DNA of 64,000 bases from Argyresthia goedartella (Eukaryota; Arthropoda; Insecta; Lepidoptera; Argyresthiidae): the NCBI GenBank assembly GCA_949825045.1, contig OX463806.1, forward strand, positions 39,332,208-39,396,207, given 5' to 3'. The stretch's first letter is position 1. Each line of letters opens with the position of its first letter. Shown in pieces: positions 40,771-50,929 of the stretch. The translations under genes and the position numbers were made by a program. A model generated the notes under the pieces. It had not been told where the DNA came from. It made no database searches and saw nothing but the letters and a program-made list of their open reading frames with translations.

Positions 40771-40980
40771 AAACTTCTGGGGCCCAAATTTGTACTGGAG
40801 ATTGCATCGACATCGCATCACGACCGCTCCGAAGGGCGCAAAACGCCGCATTTGACAGTTAGTCTCTAAACAAAATAGGTGCCGCCGACAAGCCAAACAC
40901 GGCATTCCGCGCCCCCCCCGGAGCGGTCGCGATGCGATCGCGGTGCAATCCCCGCTGCAGCATTGGGCCCCTGGTCGCCA
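40771..40980. mobile_element. Fold-back element with arms of about 60 bp
   Basis: The left arm (40771-40831) and right arm (40919-40980) are imperfect reverse complements: ggggccca...; gagattgcatcgacatcgca / gggattgcaccgcgatcgca; tca(t)cgaccgctccg / tcgcgaccgctccg. The CpG-rich arms flank an 87 bp loop with a C-run. Minus-strand frames across it are not genes. Confidence 0.82.
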
Positions 40981-41344
40981 GTGAGAATTGGGTAGAGGGT
41001 CACAAAAAAAAACCGACATTTTATATAAAAACGAGAACACTGAAGTGATACTTCAGATGGGCAATAATAGGTATTCGCGAGTGGCATTAAAATGTATAAC
41101 ATCTTCATATCACAGACTAGTCTTTTAGACTACGCATAAGTAATAAAAAATAAAAACCTATTGATATCGGCTCGTGTAAGGACTATCCAGTCCTGTAATT
41201 GACAGACGTCACCTAGAGTACTGATGATTATATTGTGGGCATTTGTGGAGGAACAACATAAAATTTGCCTTAAATTTTATGTATTTTTGCTTTTCCGGCG
41301 AGCTGAGCAGTGAAATGGTAAATAAACCAAAAACTCAATGTATT

Positions 41345-41870
41345 CATCAGCATCAAAGCTACAAAAACCGGCCAAGTGCGAGCCGGACTCGCGCACGAAG
41401 GGTTCCATACCATTATCTATAAAAATGGCAAAAAAAAAACACGTTTGTTGTATGGGAGCCCCCTTAAATATTAATTTTATTTTAATTTTATTGTTTATTT
41501 TTCAAGCGAATAATATAACTCAATATTAACAATATCAAGTAAAAACGAGCAAAAAAAAATCACGCTTATTGTATGGGAGCCCCCCTTGAATATATAACAA
41601 AATATTCTGTGAATATTTCAAGTGTCCACCTGTTGTCGTTATCAATTACGAGCAAAAACGAGTCATGTTTGTTGTATGGGAGCCCCCTTAAATATTTATT
41701 TTATTCTATTTTTAGGATTTTTTGTTATAGTGGCAACAGAAATACAATATCTGTGAAAATTTCAACTGTAGACAGTTAGAACTAACTATCACGGTTCATG
41801 AGATACAGCATGATGACAGACGGACAGACAGACAGCCAGACAGCGGAGTCTTAGGGGTCCGGTTTTTATA
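41345..41870 (+). repeat. Common lepidopteran interspersed repeat (long copy)
   Basis: Begins ccggccaagtgcgagccgga then ctcgcgcacgaagggttcc, holds three diverged tandem units of 'tttgttgtatgggagcccc' (41445, 41570, 41670), then gtggcaacagaaatacaata, ttcatgagatacagc and a gacagacggacagacagaca run, ending in aggggtccggttttt. I know this repeat from many moth genomes, but the source element is not clear to me. Other pieces: 42205-42350 (minus), 45250-45660, 50285-50550, 58085-58230. Confidence 0.88.
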
Positions 41871-41875
41871 TCCTA

Positions 41876-42127
41876 AATAATTATAATAATAATAGTAATA
41901 ATACACTATTTACACACATTGATCTAGCCCCAAACTAAGATTCCCTGTATCTTGGGTACTAGACAACGATACACATACTTATATACATAAATTAGATAGA
42001 TAAATAACCATGACTAGGGTACAAACATCCGTTCTCGTCAAACAAATATTTGCCCCCACCGGGACTGGAACCCGGGACCCTTGGCTTCGTAGGCAGGGTC
42101 ACTGCCGACTCGGCCATTCGGGTCGTC
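41876..42127 (-). mobile_element. tRNA-derived SINE, family A, copy 3
   Basis: Minus-strand copy: the head (gacgacccgaatggccgagt) ends at 42127, with B-box-like gggttccagtcc, body (gatctagccccaaactaag on the plus strand) and an (ATT)n tail at 41876-41910. It sits directly between two pieces of the common lepidopteran repeat. Confidence 0.9.
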
Positions 42128-42204
42128 AAAAGGAACCCCTTATAGGATCACTTCAATTAATCAAAACAATACCGCATTGTTCAAGCTTCCTCAGCTGGAA
42201 GATG

Positions 42205-42350
42205 CCCAACGGGACCCTAATACTAAGCCTCCGCACCCGTCCAGCCGCCCCGTCCCTTGTTCCACTCCTCCGTACCTTCCTCCGCCTGTCTACCAGCGGG
42301 CTATATCTGATGAGCCGTTACAGGTAGACAGTATTCCGCGAATTTTTCAC
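42205..42350 (-). repeat. Common lepidopteran repeat, minus-strand piece
   Basis: Plus strand reads acgggaccctaatactaagc, ctccgcacccgtcc, then accagcgggctatatctgat and gagccgttac: the reverse of the 'gagatacagc...gacggac...cttagtaatagggtcccgt' section. Confidence 0.8.
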
Positions 42351-43444
42351 TAAGTGCATTTGTAATGCCGTTTTAGAAATCAATTATAAACCACACGCAA
42401 TAAAAAAAAATGGGATCCCTATACAAGAGATGTGATTTATAGCATCTTTTTTTGTAGGCGTCTTTTCCGTGATGTAACTACAAATTCACGATTTTCGTAA
42501 TTTTTTGTTTAGTTGTGCTATATGATCTTTCTTGCCAAATTCCATTATTCTAAGTCCATGGAAAGTACCCTGGTATACACTATGTATGATTTCCTATAGA
42601 GTGTCGAAATATGCGGCAGTATCGCGACAAATCTTTTGATGGCGTTGACTTTGAAGTTTTGATTCTTCCCAGTTTTATGGTACTGCATACATGACTTATT
42701 GATATCAATTTTAATTTATCTTGTGTGGGCCTTCAGAATATCACTCATAGGAATTAAGGAGAAGAGGCCTATACCCAGCAGTACGGCAATGTGGGCTGCC
42801 TGAGCATGATGATAGGAATATTGTATTTTACACTGGATATTGGACTTTCTATTTTTAACAGCTTTTTTTATAAAATTAGTTTACTTGTGACAACTCTGGA
42901 ATCTGGAAGTGTTCCTAAGAAATATGGTCTAAGAGAGTAAAATGAAAACGGGCGAACGAGCCGACAGGCAGGTAGATGGACAACGAAGTGATCTTATAAA
43001 GGTTGTTGTTTTCCGCTCTGTAGTACGGAACCCTAAATTGGCAAAAAAGGGGGTTCATTTAACGGCCACAACGCATGTTTAAGTAGGCTTTAAGACGCTC
43101 TTAGGCTAAAACTATTGACTTCACAAAAAAGAGATGTATCTATCAAAGTTATCAAAAAAGTGAAAAACCTGTTGACGGGGACACATTTTATGGTTCGTAT
43201 TCGTAGGGGTCAAGGGTTAAGTGCAGTGCAGAGGGAGAGTTGTGCTATTTAACATCACACGCAAAGGTATCATTTGACACAAGTTTCAAAACTGTATCAA
43301 TTAGTTTGCCTGGCAACATAGAATTACTCGACTAAAATTAAGACAGTCATAATGACGTCAATAAAACTGCTGCACAGATATGTGTGAATGTGTTGTGGCT
43401 AATTAAGATTCCAAGCGTCATCCGAAGTCCCCGTTCTCTGACTG
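42351..43444. other. Intergenic or intronic DNA with a LINE 3' end
   Basis: 42765-42815 reads ggagaagaggcctataccca, gcagtacggcaatgtgggct, then gcatgatgat: an RTE-like LINE 3' end. 42950-43035 holds 'gccgacaggcaggtagatgga' and 'tagtacggaaccctaaa', another scrap of the common repeat. The rest is unassigned. Confidence 0.55.
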
Positions 43445-43734
43445 GGTTATTTCACTTTTGCCACAGTATCCGTTTGCCACAATATTTGGCGTATCCTTTT
43501 GCCACGGTCGTATTAAAATGAATATTTTGTTATTAAGATGGTTTCCTTTTGCCACGGTAGGTAGCCAAAGTATGGTTAACTTCAAAAGTTTTTTTCACGA
43601 TATCATTAAAATACACAAAATACAAACCAAATCATGATCTGTTATTTCTAAAATCCTATGTTAACTACACCTACTCACTCATTATATAAAATAATGAGAA
43701 ATATTGTATCTCGTTGTTACTTGCATAGTTTTGT

Positions 43735-44360
43735 ATGTATGTGAAATGGAAATGGAACAACAAAGACCTTACAATAAAGACCAAGATGATTGTTTGCGAA
43801 GCTTGCGTCCTGAACATACTCTTGTACGGAGCCGAGACCTGGACGTCGTATGCCAAGCAAGAACGTCGTCTTAACACATTCCATATGCGCAGTTTTCAGA
43901 GCATTCTTAACATAACATGGAAGGACAGAGTAACAAACAAGAGAGTCCTTAAGATTGCACAGCTGCCCAGCATCACCGCTCTTCTCAAATAGAGATGCTT
44001 ACGGTGGCTGGGGCATGTGCAGAGACTGACCAGCACTTGTTTGCCCAGACAGACTTTGTTGAGCCAAGTGGCGTTTGCGAAGCGTAAGGTAGGGGAGGCC
44101 CATCCTCCGCTTCAAGGATTTCGTGAAGCGTGATATGGTTGCGTTCGGCATGGGGCGCAACTCATTTTGAGAGTCTCGCATCTGACCGCGATGAGTGAAG
44201 AGGGACCATCTCAGAGACACCCACGAAAACACCTGGTTTCGCACACTAGCCGAAATACGAGCGATAAGGCACAACCGCGAGACCGCCTCTCCTGCCGCAG
44301 CGGACTCTCAGCACGCCTGCAGGAGGTGCTAAATGAGATAGGTAAATGGCATAGGTAAGA
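43735..44360 (+). pseudogene. RTE-like LINE reverse transcriptase C-terminal remnant
   Basis: Plus strand: NKDLTIKTKMIVCEACVLNI, LLYGAETWTSYAKQERRLNT, then FHMRSFQSIL and TWKDRVTNKRVLKIAQLP, a stretch well known from RTE-type LINEs. A TAG at 43990 stops it, and the text resumes (RCLRWLGHVQRL, CLPRQTLLSQVAF) with further stops to 44360. Only the C-terminal third of the ORF is present; dead. Confidence 0.85.
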
Positions 44361-44667
44361 CGTCATAACAATGGAATGCGTTCTTTACCGAGAACTTCAT
44401 TTGAAAAATAACTTTAGAATAGACAGACTTCAATTAAACCCTATTTGTTATAAAACATACCCATACGTGCATACATTAATTAAAGAGTTGATTTTCAATA
44501 TCCATGATCGATCTCATTATCAGATCCTGACCGACGCAACGTTGGTAAATTGTTGAGGAGCTCTCCTGGTACGTCAGTATCACTTCCATTTCAGCATTAT
44601 GTATTTTAACAAGCATACAGGCTGCGAGACATCAATCGCGAGGACATGATAAATTATGACTTACTGT

Positions 44668-44774
44668 GTAACAACAAAAAATATTAAATAGCGTTTTACC
44701 TCAAAACAAACGTCAAATCCCATACGTTTTTGTTTTGAAACAAGTGTTGAACAGTGGTTTATTTTTTGTGGTAA
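44668..44774. mobile_element. MITE 'ttaccacaaaaaata', copy 1
   Basis: 107 bp with ends gtaacaacaaaaaatatt and, inverted, ttaccacaaaaaataaac. Shared inner text with the 53307 copy: caaatcccata and aagtgttgaacagt. Both are followed by an aggccctta motif. Confidence 0.82.
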
Positions 44775-44815
44775 GGCCCTTAAGAGTTGAGTAAGTTGTG
44801 GCTTCCCCATCGTCG

Positions 44816-45107
44816 TCAAAGGTCACAGTGGGGTGTATTAGTTGGTTGGCATGCGAATGGAGTGGACGGGTGGGTTATCAGATACACAATGGGTGGGTGG
44901 CGACACCCCAACAGTTGTAGCATGTCTTCCTTCCCCCAGTCTTCGATCGCAATCTGTGGAATACCGAGTATAGTTGAGCAGTTCCGGTGTTCGAAGAGTT
45001 CCCTCGATTTCTTCATAATCCCGGTCATTGGGACCAATCGGAAGGTAAACCCTCTCGAACGAAAAAGTTTTTTCCAAATAGGTCCATCCGTCTTGGAGAA
45101 CATACAT
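44816..45107 (-). other. Unidentified open frames
   Basis: Two overlapping minus-strand frames (95 and 89 codons). One (LEKTFSFERVYLPIGPNDRD, then YEEIEGTLRTPELLNYTRYS) has the look of protein coding sequence with balanced composition, but I do not recognise it. It lies inside the possible 2.5 kb inverted-end element and may be a fragment of transposon protein. Confidence 0.3.
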
Positions 45108-45249
45108 AAAAAAAATCCCGATGATTATGAAAAAAACCTCCCTCTTTTTAAGTCGGAAAAAAGGGTTAAATGTTTATTTAGTTAAGACTGTGTCACGCCG
45201 ACTACATCATAACTGATAACTTAATGTGTGATTTGTGATTCGAGGTTAA

Positions 45250-45660
45250 AAACGGTCAAGTGCGAGTCGAACTCGCGCACAAAGGGTTCCGTACCACGGT
45301 ACAATGGTACAGAACATTTGTGGTTGTTTACCCTGCTGGTGGTTGTTTATTCCCTTTAATTTATAGAAACTCGTGTAGTCATTTTTTTGCTGCAGCGACA
45401 ACTCTTTACTTGATCTTTTTGGGAATAAGAGAAAGTCCGTGGTTTGAGATTTGGTTAGGTTTAATTGTCTTCGAGTATCAACAATGATGAATGTCGAAAT
45501 CAAAAGAAGTGCTGTACTTATAAGGTACTAGTGGTTCTATGATCTACTAGTTCATGATATAAAGCCCGATGCCGGACTTATGGACAAACGGACGGACGGA
45601 CAGCGGAGGCTTAGTAATCGGGTCCCGTATGGCACCCCCCGGTTACGGAACCCTAAAAAT
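45250..45660 (+). repeat. Common lepidopteran repeat, copy
   Basis: Starts ggtcaagtgcgagtcgaact, cgcgcacaaagggttccgta; ends gacggacggacagcggaggc, ttagtaatcgggtcccgt and ggttacggaaccctaaaaa. The centre is diverged. Confidence 0.82.
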
Positions 45661-45951
45661 AGACCAAATCTTATAAATATACATATCTATGAAAATTAAT
45701 ATTTCTTTTTCGAGCCCTACGACACAACATATAATATAAAATATATATTTTTCACAGTGATTCGTATTATCTGTCCTACAATTTTGTTACAACCTAACCG
45801 TACCTTTTTAACCGTATAATCGTAAAAGGATACAAACAAAATGAAATTCTACTTATTCATTTTATACCGAGGCTAAAGTGGAACGTTTGCTTTGAGAATA
45901 TTTTGTGTGGCAAAAATGGCAAACGGAAACTGTGGCTAAAGCGGAATAACC

Positions 45952-46415
45952 CCTTTGAGAGGTTTCATCATAATGTATCATTTGCTTGCATCCAGTAGAT
46001 GTGTGAGTGTATTTGTACATGGACTGATGGCACAGAGCTACTACATAGAGCGTCTCATTCATTTTATTGAAGCTGTTTGACAAATTAATTAGAAAATCCT
46101 AAAATATAAACATGGCTCATAACTGTTATATGTCATCATTACAGTAAAGTTGATCGTCTGTTACATAATGAAATTCGAGGGAAACCCGTAATTTACAACG
46201 AGTTTACGAGGACTTATTTTTCAAAGTATTCAAGAATCAACGCAATACAATTTAATAATAAATGTTGACAAAGGAAAGAAGAAAACATGTTGTTAATTAA
46301 CAACAACTAATTAACTAATTAAGTGCTAGCAATGAGTTATTTATGCTCAATTCCCCTCTGAGCTGTTATCTACAAGAAAGAGAAACTCTCGATTCAGAAT
46401 AACAAATAAACAGAC
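45952..46415. other. Unassigned
   Basis: AT-rich; contains a small imperfect 'ttaattaacaacaactaattaactaattaa' palindromic patch near 46293-46322. No gene. Confidence 0.5.
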
Positions 46416-46510
46416 AGATCAGAAATCTCTTGTCAGAGACAAGCTCGCCTTTGTGCATGGTGATTTCACATATAATGTTTCTTGTGTACAATATGAATGA
46501 AGGAATTTGA
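46416..46510 (+). mobile_element. LINE 3' UTR fragment (copy C family)
   Basis: agaaatctcttgtcagagac then aagctcgcctttgtgcatgg and ttcttgtgtacaatatgaat: the same conserved 3' block as at 21296 and 23550. Confidence 0.7.
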
Positions 46511-46751
46511 AAGTACATTATCTATTCGTAGATTAGATTATAGGTATATAACTAATCTATCTGCCTTCAGGTCGGTGCCAGCACCGATTTTCATATTTTG
46601 AGGTATTCGTTGGCTTGCTGGCACCTGCATCACAACATTTTAGTTCCCTTATTTGACAATTTTATTACATAATTCTGATTTAATTTAATTTTGATTCCGG
46701 TTTATCATTTAAATTGGGTAAAAAATGTAACCCAAAATATTGGCATACGTG

Positions 46752-48033
46752 GGGCGCACTGTAAGTTTCCGGAATGAATATGAAAAAATACTATTAAAGG
46801 TACAAAATTAATTTATTGTTTTTCAAAATAATCTCCCTTGGCGTCTATGCACTTTTTCATTCGATGAAACCAGTTTTGAAAACTTTTGTGCCACTCCTCT
46901 GTGGTGACCTCTGAAACGTGTTTTTCATACTCCTCGACAGCCTCTTCTGGTGATGAAAATCGTTGACCGCGTAATTGGTTCTTAATTTTTGGGAACAGAA
47001 AAAAGTCACAAGGTGCCAGGTCGGGACTGTATGCAGGATGACTCATGAGTTCTACATTTTTCGCCTTCAAAAAGTCGTTTGTCTGTCTGGCCGTGTGAGA
47101 ACTAGCATTGTCGTGGTGCAGGATGATACGGCGTTTACGGTTATTTTTACGGAGTTCGTCAATAACTTCCGGCAAACAAATGGTCGTGTACCAGTCACTA
47201 TTCACTGTACGACGATTCTCTAAAGCAACAGTAGCCACGTGTCCAGTTTTATTAAAAAAAGAAGCAATCATCCGCTTAGATGCACTTTTCACGCGCGCCA
47301 CTTTGGTTGGTTTCGGCTCATCTTGAAAGACCCATACGCTCGATTGCTGCTTTGTTTTGGGATCGTAGCAATAAATCCATGTTTCGTCACCTGTTACTAT
47401 GTCCCACACCAAATTTGACTCACCTTCGTTGAATCTGGTAAGCATGGCACTGCACCAAGTGACGCGGTCCGTTTTTTTAGCCTCGGTCAAGTTGTGTGGG
47501 ATCCACCGCGAGCACAGCTTTCTCACACCCAAATGTTTGTGTAGGATTAATTGTATTTGACTCATGCCTATTTCTAAGGATGCGCGAATTTCATGGTAGG
47601 TCACATGCCTGTCTGTTTCAATCATACGGCGCACAGCATCGATGTTTTTGTTGGTCACAGCGGTGGACGGCCGACCATCGCGAGATTCGTCACTGAGATT
47701 GATACGACCACGCTTGAATTCTGCAAACCAGCTATAAACAGTTGTCTTGCATGGTGCTTCATTGCCAAAAGCTGTTTCAAGCCGAGCGATGCTCTGTTGA
47801 GCTGTCAAATTACACTTAAAATCGTAGAAAATCATACTACGAAAATTTTCCCGAGTTAAATCCATGTTGATGCAGACACACAATTTTTTAAATGGCGCCA
47901 CAAGGTAAAAACAAAAGGCAGTCAGATGAAACAAACTGCATTCTACAGCCAAAGAGTTATATTTTCAAATGTTGCAATAAATTTTTAAATATTGTTTATG
48001 TAAGTGGCCAGTTCCGGAAATTACAGTGCGCCC
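46752..48033 (-). mobile_element. mariner (DD34D) transposon, complete
   Basis: About 1282 bp. The left end gggcgcactgtaagtttccg and the right end, on the minus strand, gggcgcactgtaatttccgg are inverted repeats that differ by one base insertion over about 22 bases. TA follows the right end (48034-48035); the left flank is TG, so one base of the TA duplication seems changed. It encloses one intact transposase frame on the minus strand. Confidence 0.95.
46813..47865 (-). CDS. mariner transposase, intact frame
   Basis: 350 residues from the ATG at 47865 (MDLTRENFRSMIFYDFKCN); the frame is open 29 codons farther upstream, but the family starts here. Residues 1-110: paired helix-turn-helix DNA-binding region with DGRPSTAV linker. 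Then WIPHNLTEAKK (the WVPHEL motif), first Asp in VTGDETWIYCYDPKTKQ, second in ILHHDNASSHT, and third in YSPDLAPCDFFLFPKIK, with 34 residues between the last two (DD34D). There are no stops or frameshifts and every key residue is present. The enzyme cuts and pastes the element at TA sites. It looks like the largely vertically decayed but often horizontally spread mariner group, and may be active. Confidence 0.95.
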   Translation of the reverse strand: MDLTRENFRSMIFYDFKCNLTAQQSIARLETAFGNEAPCKTTVYSWFAEFKRGRINLSDESRDGRPSTAVTNKNIDAVRRMIETDRHVTYHEIRASLEIGMSQIQLILHKHLGVRKLCSRWIPHNLTEAKKTDRVTWCSAMLTRFNEGESNLVWDIVTGDETWIYCYDPKTKQQSSVWVFQDEPKPTKVARVKSASKRMIASFFNKTGHVATVALENRRTVNSDWYTTICLPEVIDELRKNNRKRRIILHHDNASSHTARQTNDFLKAKNVELMSHPAYSPDLAPCDFFLFPKIKNQLRGQRFSSPEEAVEEYEKHVSEVTTEEWHKSFQNWFHRMKKCIDAKGDYFEKQ

Positions 48034-48512
48034 TATGTATTAACAAGATTTAGTTGAGTTTGTAGCAACTGCTACGCCGCCACGTCGTAGCATATCGTAG
48101 CACAACATCTACGCCTACGCCTGGATTACACCGTTCGATCTGTAGACCGTGGCGTAGCAGCAGAAAATGCTGATCTCCACAGATACGAGTATTGTACCAA
48201 TATCAGTCGACTATGCTTCCGAGATGCTTAAATGACATGTCACGTAAGAAATTCTTATATATTTGCTAGTTCACACAGATGTTATGGTGGACCTTTTTAA
48301 TGTACGTGGCCGTAATCAGAACAAAGCCTCAGGGAAGGAAGAATCATTTTCAATTCAATAGATTGAGCGGCGTGTGCGAAATACAAAGAAATACATGTCT
48401 GTGGATATCGCCTGCCCTCATATCTACTGATTGGCTTGTTGTAATATGCATTGGATGACCTCATGCGTCATACATAACACGCAAATAATTATACATCAGA
48501 ACGTTCTCCCAA
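48034..48512. other. Unassigned
   Basis: A cluster of 'ctacgcc/gtagca' motifs around 48060-48170 (gtagcaactgctacgccgcc, cgtggcgtagcagcag) forms small inverted pairs. No gene. Confidence 0.45.
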
Positions 48513-48605
48513 TCTAGGTAGGGAGCTGGTTGCTTTCTAGGTAGGGAGCTGGTTGCTTTCTAGGTAGGGAGCTGGTTGCTTTCTAGGTAGGGAGCTGGTT
48601 GCTTT
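48513..48605. repeat. Minisatellite: four units of 23 bp
   Basis: The unit ctaggtagggagctggttgc+ttt is repeated four times exactly. Perfect identity means a recent expansion. Confidence 0.98.
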
Positions 48606-49620
48606 TCCCGTTTTAAGTGTCCATTTGGTGACGCATAAAGATAATTAGTGACAGAACAGTTTATGGTCAGAAGCATTTACTATTTGATACTGGATGTTCA
48701 TTTTCTAGTTTCTGAACACGTTTTTCGATATAAGTTTTCATTTCAATGTCACAATTTTCCAGTAATTTTCTTGCTAGTTCTGGTGCTTGAAAATAAATTA
48801 TTGGATTTTACCTTTTCATATAGACAAAGGGGCAGCCGATGCCATTTCAAAAACACTAGTACAAGTGCAAGCTTCAACGTAGAACAATTTATATCCACAC
48901 AAATAAGGGCAAACGTCGCAAACGATCTACCATTTTGAATTTGTTTTAGTACTCCTGAATTTATACCCAAGTTTGTAAACCTGCTCCCTTGGTGCTCGAA
49001 AATCTGCAAAATTCTGGCACTAACTGGCGTACTCTCCCATTATCCCCTTGTAGGGGCAAATTTCGATAAAAACTTTATTAAACTGACAGCACGACGTATT
49101 TTTTTATCACATGTTTGTAGAAATGTATTTTGTGGATTTTTGTTGGTTGTTGATCTACTCGGATTTCAGAAAAGTTTGGAAGCTGCCACTTATCGCTTCT
49201 CGAGTTGCTCGAGAGATTTTGTTAACCGTTCAGGGTCTAACTTAATGTTAGTTAGCTGCATTTCTCATAGTACTATGTATAACCCTGAGATTTGTGCTCA
49301 AGAGTAACTTGATACTCTACGCGGCGACCAGTTACTGAGTTAATTATGCCTGCGGCCATAATGGCCGGATTTTAATAAGGAAGTGTTATGAATCCCAATC
49401 CATGAATTGCATTACCATGCACATGCAGACAATCTATTGACAGTTAAAGTAAAAAAAAGCAAAACATTATCTTAGTTTAATTCCCTTAATTAAATTACTT
49501 ATTTACTACAGCCAGTTATAGGTTTCCATCAATTACTTAATTCAAGACTCCTTAAAGTATGGGGTTAGTAATTATTAATATAATTATTAATAATTACTAT
49601 TATATTAGTATTAAAAAAAT
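48606..49620. other. Unassigned
   Basis: Frames at 48648-49009 on both strands show no recognised domain. AT-rich (taattatta runs at 49560-49620). Confidence 0.45.
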
Positions 49621-49628
49621 GATATTAA

Positions 49629-49853
49629 TCATTTTACATGTTTTGGAAGGCCTCTCCACCAGCATCTATACAAAGTTTCATGCGTATAAACCAATTTTAG
49701 ATGCACTTTTTCAGTCTGCCGCTGATACTCTTCTACGGCCACCTCGAACGCCATGAGCGCTTCTTCCGGCGATGAAAACGATTTCCCTTTAAGCAGATTT
49801 TTATTTTTTGGGAACAAGAACAAGTCACGCGGTGCCAAATCAGCTGCTACCAC
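49629..49853 (-). pseudogene. mariner transposase C-terminal remnant
   Basis: Minus strand: ADLAPRDLFLFPKNKNLLKG, KSFSSPEEALMAFEV and a short tail match the end of mariner transposases (compare SPDLAPCDFFLFPKIKNQLR, GQRFSSPEEAVEEYE at 46.9 kb). The third catalytic Asp is present, but the upstream part is gone. The C-terminus (ETLYRCWWRGLP) is related to the usual 'WF.RL..CI...G.Y' end. Confidence 0.82.
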
Positions 49854-49869
49854 AACACTGCATTAATGC

Positions 49870-50215
49870 TACTTATGGCTCGTTAAGAATAAACAAAGGG
49901 GTCAAGAGCGAGTACCATTTTACACGGAAAAACGTAAAATAACGTAACGTGTATATCTTTTTAATTTTTAATAATAAAGTATTAAATATTAGGTAGGACT
50001 ACGTTCAAGGACGGCCGAAACATTGAAGTGTTTTGTGTATTTAGTATGTAGTATTAAACTACGTACTCAGGCTAACGAAACTCTTTGCTCATTGAAAACG
50101 GAAGTGCTCATTGAAAATAGAAATTGAGTAAGTTATATACAGAAATAAAATCAAATATGATAAAAAACTTCATATTATTTATTATAATTCGAATGAGCAA
50201 TTATTAATCGTATAT
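49870..50215. other. Unassigned AT-rich stretch
   Basis: No gene or repeat recognised apart from a scrap (50150-50215) that also occurs at 57790-57860 (taattcgaatgagcaattattaatcgtat). Confidence 0.5.
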
Positions 50216-50555
50216 GACAAATAACTAAGCACAAAAGTCAATGCCTGCAATTAAATATCTTTTCCAATAAGATCGGGAGAGTTCAGTTTTCACCGATAAA
50301 CAAACAAAACAAAATGGCCATGCCAGTAATTTATTGTATGGGTACTTCTTTTAATTCTTAAAAACCGTTAAGTATGTTTCATTTCTTTTTGTTATAGCGG
50401 CAATAGAAATACACCCTCTGAGAAAATTTCAGCTCTATACCCATTTCGGTTGATCCGGTGGAGCCCGGTGACAGACGGACAGACGGACGGACGGACAGCG
50501 GAGGCTTAGTAATAGGGTCCCGTTTGGCACCCTTCGGGTACGGAAACCATCGGGT
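50160..50555 (+). repeat. Common lepidopteran repeat, copy with the plain form of the 58 kb palindrome region
   Basis: Contains taattcgaatgagcaattat, then aataagatcggga, accgataaacaaacaaaac and aatggccatgcc, each once and in direct order, followed by atttattgtatgggtacttc, caatagaaatacaccctctg, gacagacggacagacggacg and cttagtaatagggtcccgtt. The copy at 57.8-58.2 kb has the same blocks with two inverted duplications added. Confidence 0.85.
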
Positions 50556-50752
50556 TTCCGTAGCGATCAATTTTCCAGCGCATCGGATCGCTTTAGTTTT
50601 GTATGCATTAGTTCGATTTGAAACAGCCATGCTGTTGACAGGCCCTTTGTGTTTGAATCATGTAGTTTAATCTAAAAATCGTCACCTGTTTTGATGCCGT
50701 GAACACGGCGTCTTTTGTTTAATCAGATTTTCATCCGTAACCGTAGTCAAAG

Positions 50753-50866
50753 TGAATTAAAGTGCGGCGTGCATAACTTTGAAGGACGAAGAAAAAAGGG
50801 CTCGTTCTTTGTCAAAGAACGAGCTTTCCTCGTCCCCCAAAGTTATGCACGCCGCACTTTAATTCA
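50753..50866. repeat. 114 bp near-perfect palindrome
   Basis: The arms begin tgaattaaagtgcggcgtgc, ataactttg and meet near 50808-50812 in ctcgttctttg/tcaaagaacgag. Arms of about 55 bases have a handful of differences plus a small indel (gaaaaaaggg versus gaaag). One continuous hairpin. No frame of note. Confidence 0.92.
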
Positions 50867-50929
50867 TTGTGCCAGCGGTAGACGGTTAATTTCTTATACA
50901 TAAAAGCTAGTCGAAGTCGATTAAACGAT

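Larger units (their letters stand above)
43445..45951. mobile_element. Possible 2.5 kb DNA transposon with inverted ends and subterminal GCCAC repeats
   Basis: The left end gggttatttcacttttgcca then cagtatccgtttgcca (43445-43480) and the right end, read on the minus strand, gggttattccgctttagcca then cagtttccgtttgcca (45951 downward) match at about 31 of 36 positions. Inside the left end, 'ttttgccacggt' recurs at 43498 and 43547. Between the ends lie an RT remnant, an MITE, an unknown frame and a common repeat, but no transposase. No clear target duplication was seen. It could be a non-autonomous element that has collected insertions, or two separate inverted solo ends. Confidence 0.55.

Noticed and set aside
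41338..41779. Small plus-strand frames with MGAPL starts
   Set aside because: They come from the repeated 'tgtatgggagcccc' units of an interspersed repeat.
48513..48605. CRISPR-like array
   Set aside because: The units are directly adjacent without spacers, and the genome is eukaryotic; it is a minisatellite.
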